NCBI RefSeq assembly: GCF_040183065.1 | Contig: NC_091124.1 | Location: 64,698,501-64,762,500, forward strand | Reading direction: 5' to 3' | Source: Periplaneta americana | Lineage: Eukaryota > Arthropoda > Insecta > Blattodea > Blattidae | DNA length: 64,000 nt | Part shown: in pieces, positions 32,101 to 45,000 of the stretch | Layout of the letters: every line of letters begins with the position of its first letter | Numbering within the stretch: the first letter of the stretch is position 1 | The notes under the pieces: model-generated | Databases searched by the model: none | Told to the model about the DNA's origin: nothing | The model's input: the letters and a program-made list of their open reading frames with translations, nothing else | Position numbers and translations under genes: made by a program

Positions 32101-32971
32101 TAGGGTTACAATGAGAAGAAATTCTATAGGAGGACATGGAATCTAAAATAAGAGGACATTGCTGAAAAAAGGAGGTCTTTTCAAAAATTGGTATGAACAA
32201 AATTAAAGATAAAAACAATGGCTCACCTTAGTTTGTTCTCTCACTAGTTGCTTGATCAGTATCACATCTGTACCCTACTTATCGGTGGAGCCCACTTTGT
32301 GTACAAGAGCCTGAAGAGACAAATTTCTATCTTATATCAAATAACTATGGAACTGTTCACAGGACATGTCGTTGAAATTATATATCGCCATGGTGATACC
32401 TCTTACTGTCTCCGTTAGCATGCGATTTCATTCTTTTGTCCATTGAGCAGATATTAGGGAAAATACTCTCTCAACACTTCCATTGTGACTTGGAATAAAT
32501 AAATAAATAGAATATTTTTAAGAATTCTGAGAAAGTTTCAATGCTCGCAGAACTATTGGAATTGAAGAATTTGCACCATTGTTTAGATAAACTTAAATCT
32601 TTGTCCAAATTAACTTGATTGGCATATCTTTGTACATTCCAGAATAAAATTGATAAAATAGCTTAGAATCATGAATAGTGACATTTTTAAAGTGTAAGAA
32701 TTCAATGCATGTTAACAGGTCATCATATTTTATGTTTTTTTTATGTGCTCCAGCTTCAACTGTTGAAAGCAGTTAAATTTTTTCATAGGTTTTCACCATT
32801 TTTTTTAGATATTCTATGCACAATATCGCACATTATTCAATATTCATATTAATTCTAGTTGAAATGCGAAATGCCGGACATTTCAAATTTTTTTTTAAAT
32901 GCCTGCCGGACAGGATAAAATTATTAAAAAAGAGAACATGTCTTCCTTCTGCCGGATGGATGGTAACCCTA
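32101..32971. mobile_element. hAT element with exact 8-bp target duplication
   Basis: Inverted ends TAGGGTTAC...GTAACCCTA bound 871 bp. GCCCTAGA flanks both sides (32093-32100, 32972-32979), a perfect 8-bp duplication as hAT elements make. On the minus strand a decayed stretch near 32400-32460 resembles the hAT C-terminal ICSMDKRMKSHA phrase. It interrupts the older hAT remnant, so it is younger than that. Confidence 0.88.
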
Positions 32972-33639
32972 GCCCTAGAAAAGTATTTTCTGAGTTTTAT
33001 CCTTGGTGTGCATCATTGCTGTTAATGAAGAAGTAGTTCACTTTTTAAGAAATCAATGTAAAAAACATACCAGAGTTTTGTCATCTCAAGTGCTGATTTG
33101 ATTAAAGAATTCACCAAAAGATGTGAAAAAGAAGTTATGTGACCATCCATCCTGATTTTTCTGGGACAGTCCTAATTTTAAACCTTCTGTCTCGGATTTT
33201 TCTGAAGGCATTTTGGGACACCAATTTGTCCCAGATTTTGCCTAGATGTTAGGATTTATTCTGATTTAGATTTTGCTGGATTCATAGTAATAGTTTTAAG
33301 GGATATGAATTCTAAAGTTGTCAGTAAGTTGCCTTTGCTGGTGTTGCTATTATATCTCATTCACTTCAAAATTGGCTACCACTCATATTCAGTTCAATGA
33401 GTGGGGCTGGCAGTGCCAGTATTCAAATATACATAGATTGGACTGAGAGAGATGTTATGAGCCATGTGATTAACTGACTGACGTTTTCATTCCATGTGAT
33501 ATACTAGCCTGATGCAACAAGATTGCATTTTCATATGACTCATACAACAAGTACTCTCTTCCTCACCAATCACTGTTCTAAGAAAACATCTACTGGTAGA
33601 ATAAACATTTACACTAATAAATGAGAAGCGAATAAAATA

Positions 33640-34135
33640 AACGGTAAAGTTCCCTACAGTCTCAAGAAAACTGGAGGGCGTACAACTAGAAACTAAAAAA
33701 TAAACTTAAGTCCTCCTTAAAAATAGCCGATTAGATACTGCTCTGAAAAGAACAGAAAACTGTATACAGTCATCCCCCAGGAAAGGAAAATCTAAATATT
33801 TATGCAGAAAAAAGGAAAGCATATAAGAAACTGCTCAAGATCAAGGGAACTAATTTCATAGAAGAAGAAGGGAAAGCTCAAGCTCAAGAGGCGCAAATAG
33901 AGCCCTTTCTTGCCCTTGGAAGAAAGTTAACCAGTGGAATCTTGGGGAACACTTCTTCCTTCTCTTCAACAGAGGTAACCTAACCAATGCATGCCAAATC
34001 AAAAAGCCAGAGTCACACGACGAAGAATTGTTACTGTATAAGCATAGCAGAAGAAGAGAAGTAAGAACAGCCATCCTCAAGGCGAAAGAAAAAGCAATCA
34101 GACCAGACGAAATTTAGTAGATCAAATGACTCTCT
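33640..34135 (+). pseudogene. LINE fragment, pre-RT and RT start
   Basis: The + strand shows RKAYKKLLKIKGTNFIEEEG, HFFLLFNRGNLTNACQI-like and HSRRREVRTAILKAKEKAIR followed by PDEI. The last phrase is the usual K-GPDEI entry to the RT domain of non-LTR elements. Decayed. Confidence 0.6.
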
Positions 34136-35561
34136 TCCGAAACAATCTATTCAACACATCAGTCGATTTTAATATGTATAATATATAATTTTTGTGTCTT
34201 ATGTTATTTTATCCATGTATTGTAATGTGTTGCTTTTATAGCGATTCTGTTTTATATTGGGTATTCATATTTCTCACGTAAATTTATATAAAAAGTTCAC
34301 AATTCATTTATACTATCGCACTTTGCAATGTGCCCCGATTTTGGAACTTGAAAATCTGTTCACCTTACTTATACATATCATGTATGATGAACTCAAAAGT
34401 CTGTGCTCCGTTCTTACCAGTGGAATTTGCACGGCTGATAAAGAAATTTGGTATCAGATAGAATCAAGAACAGACCTTTCAGCCAGGCAACTTTCTACCA
34501 TTAAAGGCTGTAGTGGTAAAATATCGAAGTTCAATTCTACATGAAAGACATGCCAGGAAAGAAGTTCTTCTATTTCTTAGAAATGTACAACAGCATTATA
34601 CAGAAAACATTACTATCTGTCTCTGCGTCTGAATCTTTTCTTAAACATCCCCGTCTCTTGCAACCTAAGGAAAAAAATTCAGAAGCATCATTTATAAATT
34701 GTGAAAGTTGCTGAGGTTCTCTCTATAGATGTTCCTACTGATATTCTGCAGAATGAGTGGAAAATGCTACATTTAGAAAAAGTTACAGTAAATGAAAAAT
34801 CTACTATTGATGAATATTGAAAACTGTCTATTGTGGCATGCTTAAGTATTCAAATGTTTCAGAAGTAATAAAGATGTGTTTGACTCTATCCCATGAGAGT
34901 GCAGACGTAAAAGAAAGGTTTCTCTCGGTCAGGTAGAATTTTAACTGATAACAAAGCATCCATGTCATTGCGAATGCTAAATGCATGATTGAATATTCAA
35001 GATGCTTAAAAAAAACTATGAAATCGACCAGAATTAGTCCCAATCACTTGATAAGGTCTCCTCATTCTTCTTACATTGCATATCAGTACATAGATTACTT
35101 TTAATTATATTTGCAATGACAGTTGAGTTACTTTTTGATTACTTAAAAAAATAGTTACTTTTCAACTACTATGATTGTATGTACTGAGTTGATTCCTGGA
35201 CGTGATATTCCAATGTACGAAATCTGATGGTTGGATAGACATTATACACGTATTTCTACGTTTTAGGATATTGTGTTATGATTAAAGACCAGATTTTTAG
35301 GTTTTTGAAATACGGTAGGTGAAATAGGATTTTTTAGGTTTTATGTCCAACCTGTGAAAGGGGTCGCAAAAACTGCCCAATCGTTAAAAATTTATCCTTA
35401 CAGTTATTCTTTTAAGGCAACATGAACCACGAAATTGACCTTTACAAGAACCAAACTGTTTATCAAAATTTATAAGATTCAAAATTTTTGCTCCTTCCCC
35501 TTTAACATTATTTGTAGTTTGAATAAATTATTATAACAATTAACATTTTATGTTAACGCTA

Positions 35562-35608
35562 ATGGCTTCATTGCCAAAGTCCGGCATTAGATAACAACAA
35601 CAACAACA
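35562..35608 (+). repeat. CAA-tailed repeat fragment
   Basis: CGCTAATGGCTTCATTGCCA... and a CAA run, a copy of the phrase at 4980-5036. A (CAAA)n run follows at about 35741-35765. Confidence 0.7.
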
Positions 35609-35865
35609 TTTTATGTAATATAATTTGCCTTGATGCAACTATATAAATTTCAATTTTCAATAGATGAAAGGTACAATATACACACAACTTTTGAATTAAA
35701 TTTATTCAAACTTGATCAAGAATTATTTTAAAAAGTAACAAACAGACAAACAAACAAACAAACAAAACAACATTATTTACTGCTTATTGTTCCTGCTTAA
35801 AATATATGACCAAATTCTTTTCAAGATTCTAGACTGAGAAATTCTTTCTATTTTTTTGCTACACA

Positions 35866-36117
35866 TTAAATGAGAAAGATCTCTTCTAACGAAACAGAGT
35901 TAGGAAATGATCCCAGGATGGAGGCAGCATTCCCTCGCTGAACCGCTATTCCAATGCGTTGACGAAGGAAATTGATACATCTAGGATCGCCGGTACAGGA
36001 CAGTAGGCGTGTACCAATTTGGGTGAGTAGATCCTTAGTGTCTCTACACCACGGACCAAAGGTCTCAACTGCAAAATACATTAAATACATTAAAGGACGA
36101 AAAGATTGTTTTGACAG
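35866..36117 (-). pseudogene. LINE C-terminal fragment
   Basis: The minus frame reads FAVETFGPWCRDTKDLLTQI, then TGDPRCINFLRQRIGIAVQR and GNAASILG. The pattern VETLGPW...GDPR...FLxQRIxIAxQRGNAAxxxG is the well-known end of many insect non-LTR retrotransposon ORF2 proteins. Confidence 0.75.
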
Positions 36118-36213
36118 CACATGACGTCATAGGTGCAAATTTGTAGCTAACGTGCAAATTTCATCGCTGTCTCTGCAGCAGGTACCCACGGTAACAGACA
36201 ATTAAAGCTTTCC

Positions 36214-36626
36214 GTGCGTTTTTTTTTTAAAGCAAGACGTAAAGCGCTGCAGCAAGACCGTTCTTTTATTACATTTGCTTCACCGTCTTTGCAGTAGCGC
36301 TGTAGTAAGCGTGCAGCAAATCAAAACTTCGCTTTATGAGTTTGCTGCGCGATCCATCATGGCGGAATGTGTGTTTTGGTCTTTTGCAACGTTTATTATT
36401 GTCAAAATCGTCGAGTAATAATAATTCCATGTCATTATCATGGAAGTCGAAATTATTTAACATGTTTGGTTCTTTTAGGGTTAAATTTATTACGGCAGAA
36501 ATAGAAGCCAATATTAATTGTTCACCATTTTGCAGTCAGTTGACCTACTTACGTTTTTTTCGACCCTCATTTTGCTGCAGCAAAGGCATGAAGCGCTTTA
36601 CTGAAGCACTTTAAAAAAAAACGCAC
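36214..36626. mobile_element. MITE-like element with A/T-run ends
   Basis: The left end GTGCGTTTTTTTTTTAAAGC returns inverted at the right end, followed inward on both sides by GTAAAGCGCT-like and GCTGCAGCAA phrases. Flanks AGCTTTCC and AGTTTCCC differ at two of eight bases, compatible with an old 8-bp duplication. A short minus frame (36269-36511) with an acidic LLLLDD block has no family I recognise. Confidence 0.65.
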
Positions 36627-36639
36627 AGTTTCCCTCTGG

Positions 36640-37060
36640 GTGAAGCTGTCATATTAAAACTGAAGAAAATATTGCAGAGGAATCCAGGGTTTGAAAAAAT
36701 GAACCACAAGATATTCCAATATTTCTTTCATAAATTTATTGTGTTACACTTCGGACATAGATATGCCTATAAGGTTAAATCGATGTAGTTTAAACCAAAC
36801 TACATTATCCTGAAATATTTTTTATTCCTTCTGGAACAGTCTGTAGGCCTATATGCAATGATTATCCAAGTCTGACAAATGGCCTAGTAGCATTCGTGCC
36901 TCAGACCTATTGTATAATGATTACGAGAAACGAAAGTACCTACCCCACAAAAAGCTCTCTGCAGCATCTACTTTTTCTACCACAAATTCCATTACGATTT
37001 ATCAGGGGATGAGCCTGGGCCTCTTAGATGGAAAACCAGCGTGCTAGCACTTGAACCACA
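36640..37060. other. Non-coding stretch
   Basis: Nothing recognised. Confidence 0.4.
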
Positions 37061-37062
37061 GG

Positions 37063-37230
37063 TATGGCACCTGGATTGGTACTGGTTGGATTTTTCCCTC
37101 AGCTGTAAGGCGAATGTCAGGTAATAGCATGACAAATCCTCGGCCTCATCTTGCCAAATAGGTATCATTTCGCTGTCACCAATTCGATACGAGTAACCTA
37201 TTAGTTGATTCAGCGTCGTTGAATAACCTG
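37063..37230 (+). mobile_element. SINE family A, partial copy
   Basis: Same family as 18722-18951 but in the opposite orientation: CAGCTGTAAGGCGAATGTCA, GCCTCATCTTGCC, then CAGCGTCGTTGAATAACC. Confidence 0.75.
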
Positions 37231-37993
37231 TTAAAAATCTTTATTACAAATTTTAAAATATTCTTATAAGACATAGTATAGGATTTTTTGCCTTAACGCC
37301 GAGTTCGAGCCCCGAAAATGTATAATTGTTCATTATGGGGGGAGGGATATTCGCACCCTCAGTAGATGACATTTTACTTTCGTAATTAATTTCCAACTTT
37401 GTTTTACTGGTTGAAATGAAATTCTAATAATAAAGTAGTAGTAAATTATCAAAGGGTTTGGTACAGATTTATTAAAATATTTTTACAGCAGTATTTTATT
37501 AGGAGATAGCATATTCACTATTTATTGGGAGTGTGAAATGTACATCAACTCGTTGTTGTACATATATTATTCAAGACCATCCTCGCGACGGTCTTGCATT
37601 AATCTTCTCTATTTTTGATATTTTAATATTTTAAATTTATTATAATTATTTTTAATTTAATTTAGTAAGTCTATGATTTTTAACCGTTTTGCGGGTTACT
37701 TCGAGATATTGAAAATTCGAGAAATGGAGTTTCGATTGTTAGTGCTGAATTTTCCAGTGTCACCAACTCTAGATTTTTTCCTCTATATAGATGTGGTGTA
37801 TTTCTGTGCTGCGAAAAAATTATGACTGATATGAGGCGAGATTTTTTAAACCTTTATAGCGGCAGAAAACCTATTTTAATTTTTACATTGACAATATATA
37901 AATTTCTATATTGTATTTGTTTCATAGCAAGGGTTGTCAAAAATCGTACTGGTTACTCTTGTATTTCTTTTTGTAGTAAGGCAACCTGTACAT

Positions 37994-38001
37994 TTTGGCG
38001 G
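37994..38001 (+). promoter_or_regulatory. E2F-like site upstream of condensin G
   Basis: TTTGGCGG, an E2F/DREAM-type motif, 88 bases before the start codon. Condensin G is a proliferation gene controlled by cell-cycle factors in animals studied, so the position makes sense, but one 8-base match is weak evidence by itself. Confidence 0.4.
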
Positions 38002-38088
38002 TTCCTGTGAGGAATGTGCTTTTTGTCACGATATTAAGAAATTTGTTCTTGAAGTTATTTTTTATGCGTGGTAGATGTTTGTGATTGT

Positions 38089-38223
38089 ATGAACATGAGT
38101 AGACGACCAAAAGATAATGTAGTCGCAAGCACTGATGCGTTAGAAACTCTGTTTTACAATGCTCAAATGAATACGACTAACCATGAGAAGTTACTGAAGC
38201 ATATGAAACAGGAGTTTGAAACG
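38089..38223 (+). CDS. NCAPG: NCAPG exon 1 (first coding)
   Basis: The first ATG after an in-frame TGA at 38050-38052 gives MNMSRRPKDNVVASTDALET and then LFYNAQMNTTNHEKLLKHMK; a second in-frame ATG lies at 38095 and could be used instead. Donor ACG|GTAATA, phase 0. This end is poorly conserved in the family, but its length fits. Confidence 0.85.
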
Positions 38224-41200
38224 GTAATATTTGTTTAATTGTTACATTTTGTATGTAAAATAAGGTATGTTTGATTTAATAGTCGCACAAGTTACAGTTG
38301 CATATACCTGAGATATATGTACTAAAGTAAGGGGCGTGCTTCCGTACAGGGGTAGTGGCATTTTCTTTAAGGTTAGAGCCCAGTTTAGGTGTGTGTGTGT
38401 TAATCGAAAATTAGGGGCTAAAAAATATTGAGAATAGGACGCATGTTTTTTCGTCCAGCCTAGTAGGTATAACAAATCACTGTGTGTATGATGCTAATAA
38501 TTTAGTCTGTATTAATGTAAGAAACAACACATGTATCAATGTTTGCGGCCACACCAAAAGAGTATTACCTATCAAGTTATAGGCCTGTATAACCGTCAGG
38601 TTGAAAAGAACAGCTTGTCAAATTTTAATAACATTACAAATTGTTTAGGTGCAGTCCGTGTTCTAAAATTTTCCCCTATAACGGCTGGGGGGGATCATCG
38701 TGCTAACCACACGATACCTCCATTCTGGTTGCATGATCGTCCACCTCTGCTTCGGCATGTGGACGTGAGGCCAGCAGCCGGCTGGTCGGTTTGGCCCTTC
38801 ACAGGGCTGTAGCGCCATGGATTTAATAATTTGCGTTATTTAAAGTAAATATTTTTAATAATGAATCTGTTTGGTAATTTACCAAGGGGCGGCGCCCTCC
38901 TATATGACGTTTTTGCTCTCTGACAAGATATGTGTGGAAGTGGGAGTATATGAGAATTTTAATGTCGTGATGCATCATGAAATACGAAAAGAAACTTCTA
39001 TATTTCTCTTGCTTCTCTCTCTCTCTCTTCCCCCCCCCCCCTTCATTTTCATCTTTCATTCCTTATTCTCCCATTTTTATATTACTACAGAGGGTTCGGT
39101 TAAGTAGCTTCCTATATTGTAGGTCGACTGGGCGGCACGCGGCCAACATGAAGGCCTTGCAGAACACTACAAACCATCTCTTGCATGCTCAAGTCTAGTT
39201 CAGTCTCTCTGTAGAAGTGGTTGTGTTGAAGTTAGATTGCGTGTTATTCTTCTGATTGTGTTAGTGGAGAGTTTAGATTTAGGTATAGGAGTGGTCTTTT
39301 GCTGCTGTTGGTATGTGGAATGGTAACATTAGGAAATTTTCTTGCAAATATTCGTTTTATCTTTCCACAGTCCCTCTTTTTCAGATAAGCTTCTACTATG
39401 AAAATTCTTTGTTCTAATTATGTGAATTTCTGTGGTGCCATATGAGCAAGCTAATCTAAACACTTCAGTAACACAATTAGAAGAATAACACACAATCTAA
39501 CATCAACTCAACCACTCCCAAATCTAAACATTTCACTAACACAATCAGAAGAATAACACGCAGTCTGACATCAACACAACCACTCCTAAATCTAAACAAT
39601 CCCACAGACTAGAAGCATTTGAAATGTGGATATGGAGAAGAGTGGAGCATGTGAAATAGACAGAGAGAGAATAAGAAATGAAGCTGTGCTTGAAAGAATA
39701 GGTGAAGAAAGAATGTTGCTGAAACTGATTAGGAATGAGAAAAAGGAATTTGCTGGGTCACTGGCTGACTACTGAAGGATGCACTGGAAGGAATGGTGAA
39801 CGGGAGAAAAGTTCGTGGCAGGAGAAATCAGATGATAGACGACATTAAGATAATTTCAAGGGAAAAATTATTCAAATCTGCTTTACAGGAAGCTTCACCT
39901 GAAAGACTAGATTTGGATAATATATACGTCACTGTGTACGTTAACAGAAAACCACAATTCCAAGTCACACAGTTTGTGTGCACTCGATGTGGGTCTCTGG
40001 CGTTTCGTCAGCCCACGCGAGTTGTGTGGATATAAAGGGAAAAGTTGAGATGGTGTCGGGTGGAGTTCCCGGGTAGCTCAGTTGGGAGAGCGCTGGTACA
40101 TTCAACCAGAGGTCCCGGGATCGATACCTGGCCCTGGAACAATTTTTCCCTTGAAATTATTCATATCTGCTTTACAGGAAGCTTCACCTGAAAGACTAGA
40201 TTTGCATGACATTAAGATATATTATATGGATCATGTGCTGAGACTAAAAGGAAGACAGAAAATAAAAAAGCTGGGTTTGCAGTGAAAGACTTTCCCTTGG
40301 GCAGAAAATTATGAATGGATGATAAAATATAAGTTTTATGTACCATATATATACATATTATAATTTTTTCTCCAAATTTTAACAGTGCATGTATTGTTCT
40401 TTTTAGTTAGCTATATCCTGGTTCTTAAGTACATATGTGCATGCATATTTTGCCTTTTTTAGTATAGGGTATATGAATCCGACCCCTCTAGTGACAAGTA
40501 AAATATGAAATTGTATATTCTAAACTATGTCTGGTACTAGTATGGGGAAAAAAATATTTACGATTCACAATGTGTAGATTGCAATTAACGCTAGAAAAAT
40601 TTTCATGTGGCTATCATAATGTTTTGATAAAATTTTCATAGGTAATAAAAATCTTCATAATTTGCACATTTTTTCCTTCTGTTGATATTTCTATAACTAC
40701 CATTGCCTTGCTTTCCAGATATTATAGGGAGACAGTAGAGATGTTTTCCAGAAAACACTTGCAAAATCCAAGCCACCCATGCCACAAATATTACGGGATC
40801 CCCAAGGGCAAGTGAAAGCTCCAAATTTCCTTTTAGAGCCATTGAACTTGTAGCGTCAATGAATTCGAGAAACCAAAATGAAATCATAAGTGGTTCTTAT
40901 TCCACCCTTGCTCATGCTTTCGAATCCAATTAAAGTCTTTTCATTGTTGCCGTGTGTACTTGTAATACGTGTAGTGATAAGTTATGTTTCAAACTGGTTT
41001 CACACCATCAATTTTGCTGTCTGTTTAATTTCGACTCTTTTGTAACATGGATTTTTTTATCGTACAAAACAAAATTAACTGACAAAAGATGTAATCTTTT
41101 GCCAGAAAATAACAGATAAGTTACTTGTTTGTTTTATAACCAGTGTTGAGTCTAGTCAGTAGTAAGAATTTTTTTGCAGCATTACAATACTACAGAACTT

Positions 41201-42008
41201 TCTTTTTGTACTTTGCATAATGAGGAAGGAGAAAAGTGAAATGACTGTTGGAAGTACGTAATTGCATCACATAGCATGGCAAGTTAGTTCCATGAACCAA
41301 CTCAAATAGCCCATCTTTGGCTCATGATTCATAATATTTGTTCCTATTTTTGTTGTAACAGAAAGAATTGGAAGTATTCTTCATCAATTACATCAGGTGT
41401 CTCAAACATTTTCTCGTCATAGGAGAAAAACATGTTACAGTGGAGCGTGCTCTCGAGTTTGCAGCCAAATTCAGTGTGTCATTATATGATGAACATGCAA
41501 GCATAGACAGCTCAATTGCAGATGACACTGAAGAAGTGCCTCCATTCCTGAAAAAGTTGTTTAATTTCCTTTTCATAGTAAGTAAATTGAAGAAATTTTC
41601 ACATTTGGATGTTGTATGTACTGTAATGTTGTATCTGTATAAGATAAATATAGTGCACAGAATTTTCATATGTTTGCACAATGGGCAGTTAGGGGACTGA
41701 TATATTCAAATTCTCTGCAGGTGTTTGGCCAAACAATCATGGCCTGTTGCCAGTCAAAATGCAGCTACAGACGATTTTCGTGTTTTAACCATTTAACTTC
41801 TGCAAATTCAAATGACTTTCGGTACAGCTTTCTAAGTAGAAAATTGATTATATTAAAATAAATAAAAAGAACCTGTTCTGCATTTTGTAATTAAGTGCAT
41901 GGTTAATTAAAACATTAGGCTGAAAGTCTGCATAGTTTGGTAACAGTGTGTTGCTGGCTCAAGTGTGAAAAAACACTCATTCATTCACTCACTCACTCAC
42001 TCACTCAC

Positions 42009-42051
<43 letters not shown>

Positions 42052-45000
42052 CCCCTCCTCTCCCCCTCCCCTCTCTCCTCGCCCTCTCTCCCTCTCAACA
42101 GCAGAGTTCCATCCCTTAGTCACTCCAGTAGGGTAACCAGATTTCCTAATGACAGGAAATAACGATACATGTTAATTTTTTTATTTAATTTGCAAGAAAA
42201 CCATCCATTTTATTGAAAAACTGCATAGTGATAAATCATTTCTTATCATGTTCTCTAATAAGATTAAAAACCAGAATCGTGTAGATAGTATTTATCGAGT
42301 AATTTTTTTTTTTTTTTTTTTTTTTTTTTGAGAAAAGTATCCATTTGAGAATTTTTTTGTTGTACTCCAGCCAAGGAATAAGCTGTTACAATGTGCACAG
42401 TTATATCATTTCCATCTTGTATGCTCTAAGCTGATGCTCATATATTTCTCTCCATTTCTCGTATGTTTCAGGAGTTAAATGTTACGACTGTCCCTTATTT
42501 TCATTTTGAAAATGTAGCAAACCTACTTAAAATATTCTCTAGACGTCAGAAAATGTGAGTTATTTAATAATACTGTTGAATTTACTTCTTTTACTCCACA
42601 GCATCATCAGACAAGAGATCACAATGTTCGATTTAGAGTATGCCAGTTCATAAACAAGTTGCTAAATAATTTAGGCGAAGAGGCTTCACTTGATGATGAG
42701 CTGTGTAACAAAATCTGCGTGAACATGCTGGAGCGACTTCAGGTGAGAATCAACAGATCAGTACGAAACATGAGTCATAGAGTAATTACTAAGAATGCAG
42801 CTCCTAAAGTAATACATCTATGTCTTCTCTTGCAAATACTGTGTGACAGTGAAAATACTTACATTTCTGTACTATAAGAATCTTCCCAATTCAGATGTTG
42901 CAGGTTTCATATTATTCTACTACATGACATAGCTATAGCAGTGAATAGCAATGAATTGTGACTATATTTTTTTATAATAGCAATACCTGCGAAATTATAG
43001 TACATAAAAGTGGAAAGGATGTAAGAATTTTCTAATAATCACTGTTGTAGATGGTGTAAGATTCAACTCACGGATCACTGTGTTTAAATTGCATAATTTG
43101 TTAACTAATGAAAACACGCACCAAGGGAAGGAACTTAAGATCACTTGGTCTTTCATGGATAAGGATTATGAGATTTGTTGAACACTTAGGTTGCTATGCA
43201 TAGACATTTCGCTAGCCTGTGCTACGAGCGTGCTAAACTAGCCCTGGCTATCGACAGATTACTTGTACAGGATTCATATCATATCATATCGCTAACACTG
43301 GTTTATGAATAAAAAAAACATTAATTCGCTGATCATCCACTGAAGCCCACACTAAGAATATCTATGAATATGGCCCTATAAATTTATTTTTAGGTATTCC
43401 TTTGTAACTATTCTAACATGTCTAAATGTGTGTGTCTAATTCCTACCCACTTCACTTTGCGTAATTCGGGTTCAGCATACTGTGGATAGATGGCAGGACT
43501 GTGACCCATTTTTCAAATTGCACACCACTTTGATGGGCCATGTTATGCATGATTTGTATCTGTGAAGAGTTATGTTGTGTACTAAGATGAGTGTATGTTA
43601 AGTGGTCGTGTACGTGTAATGTAAGGAATGGGTGAGGATGATGATGAAGGTGAGTAAGGGAGAAGGAGAAACCCGGTGTCGACACATAGCCTACTCCTGT
43701 CGATGAGCACCAAGGGGGCTGCCAGGCTTAACGTCCCCATCTAATGGGCGAATCATTATCAATAGTGACATATGCCTTCTCTTCATATGCATTGCGGAGA
43801 GATTTGAGATTTAACCCAGGGATATTGGTGCATAATTTAATAATTAGAAGTTGTGCACCACCATCTCTCCTAGTCCTGAGGTAGAAATTTTGCAAGAAAA
43901 TTTCTGACCCTGCCGGGAATCGAACCTGGACCAGCTAGTCTGGAGGCAGATACGCTACCACAGAGCTAACTCGGCGGACTTACATGTCTAAATGTTGGCC
44001 TGTATGACTCACAAACTTTAACCTTTTCATGAAAACAGAGTAAAATAATTTTGTTAAGAAATTTAACTATATTTCTCATGTTTGAAGGACAAACTACCAG
44101 CAGTCCGAACACAGGCAGTGATGGCTCTACAGCGCCTGCAGGATCCCACTAGTGCAGACTGTCCAGTTATCAAAGGTAACATATTATCCTTATTTGGTAA
44201 CTTGAGAGAAAATGTGTTATTAAACAAATCTTTTTTAATGGAATTTAGACAACAATTAATATTTTTATTATCTTTGAGAGAATAACCCTCAATATATAGT
44301 CTAATTGTTACTGTACTTTCCTCTGTATCCAATGTATCTATGTAGATTTAAGTCTGGCTAAGGACAACAGATTTTTAAGCAGAAAAAATTATGTTTGGCT
44401 TTTATTAGATGAAGAAATAAAGCTATTTGCCCTATTATAGTATAAACTTTACATTTATAGTGGGCTTCACGTAAGATTATTTCTTAAGAAGCTAATATGG
44501 TCGGCATTGCCAACTGTTACCAGATAGCACCACAGCAGATTAAGTCACAATGCTATGTACTGAAACAGTAGCATTAATTATAATTTATTTATTTATGGTT
44601 GATTGATTGATCTAATATTAAAATGTCTGAATGTGAAATTCATTGATTTGACTAAACAATTTACCATTCATGAGACAACCTAAAATGTATTTTGTTTGAC
44701 CACCGTGGAATGGGGTGACATTGATCAATTTTATTTGATAATGTTAAATTGAGCGAGAACTGTATAGTTAATTTCAGATATAAAATTAGCATTGGAAAGA
44801 GCGTACTTCAAAATATATTGAAAAAAAATAGCTTTCAGAGATAACACATTCCATGTAAAATAAAATAAAAATAAGGTGATCAAACTTATATAGGCCTTTG
44901 ATATCTCGTGAAACCTACCTAAGCATAAGGGAAAAAAAGTAGTGTGCTGGGAAGCTTCCCTCCCTCGCTGCACTTCCACTTGCAGGTAGCTAGCTCGCTT

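Larger units (their letters stand above)
29990..35095 (+). mobile_element. hAT-type transposase remnant with nested insertions
   Basis: Scattered + strand pieces match one hAT-like transposase in order: ETTRAELTWTMKSV (~30056), SIQFDETTSVENVKDLQILI then RYWSE (~30310), the NHVPSGWLTLR-like block (~32025), and near 34855-35000 EVIKMCLTLSHESADVKERF, the hAT dimerisation-region motif. Frames are lost repeatedly. Between them lie a tRNA-like palindrome (30716-31250), a younger hAT copy (32101-32971) and a LINE piece (33640-34130). Confidence 0.6.

Noticed and set aside
34257-34544. Stand-alone 95-codon gene
   Set aside because: Sits within the decayed hAT transposase; better explained as part of it.
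28702-38223. The exon at 28702 as an upstream exon of NCAPG
   Set aside because: Its phase-2 donor joined to acceptor-like sites before 38089 runs into a stop, and NCAPG already has a start in a fitting place.
42001-42162. Open frames of Ser/Leu/His repeats
   Set aside because: Translation of a CT-rich microsatellite.
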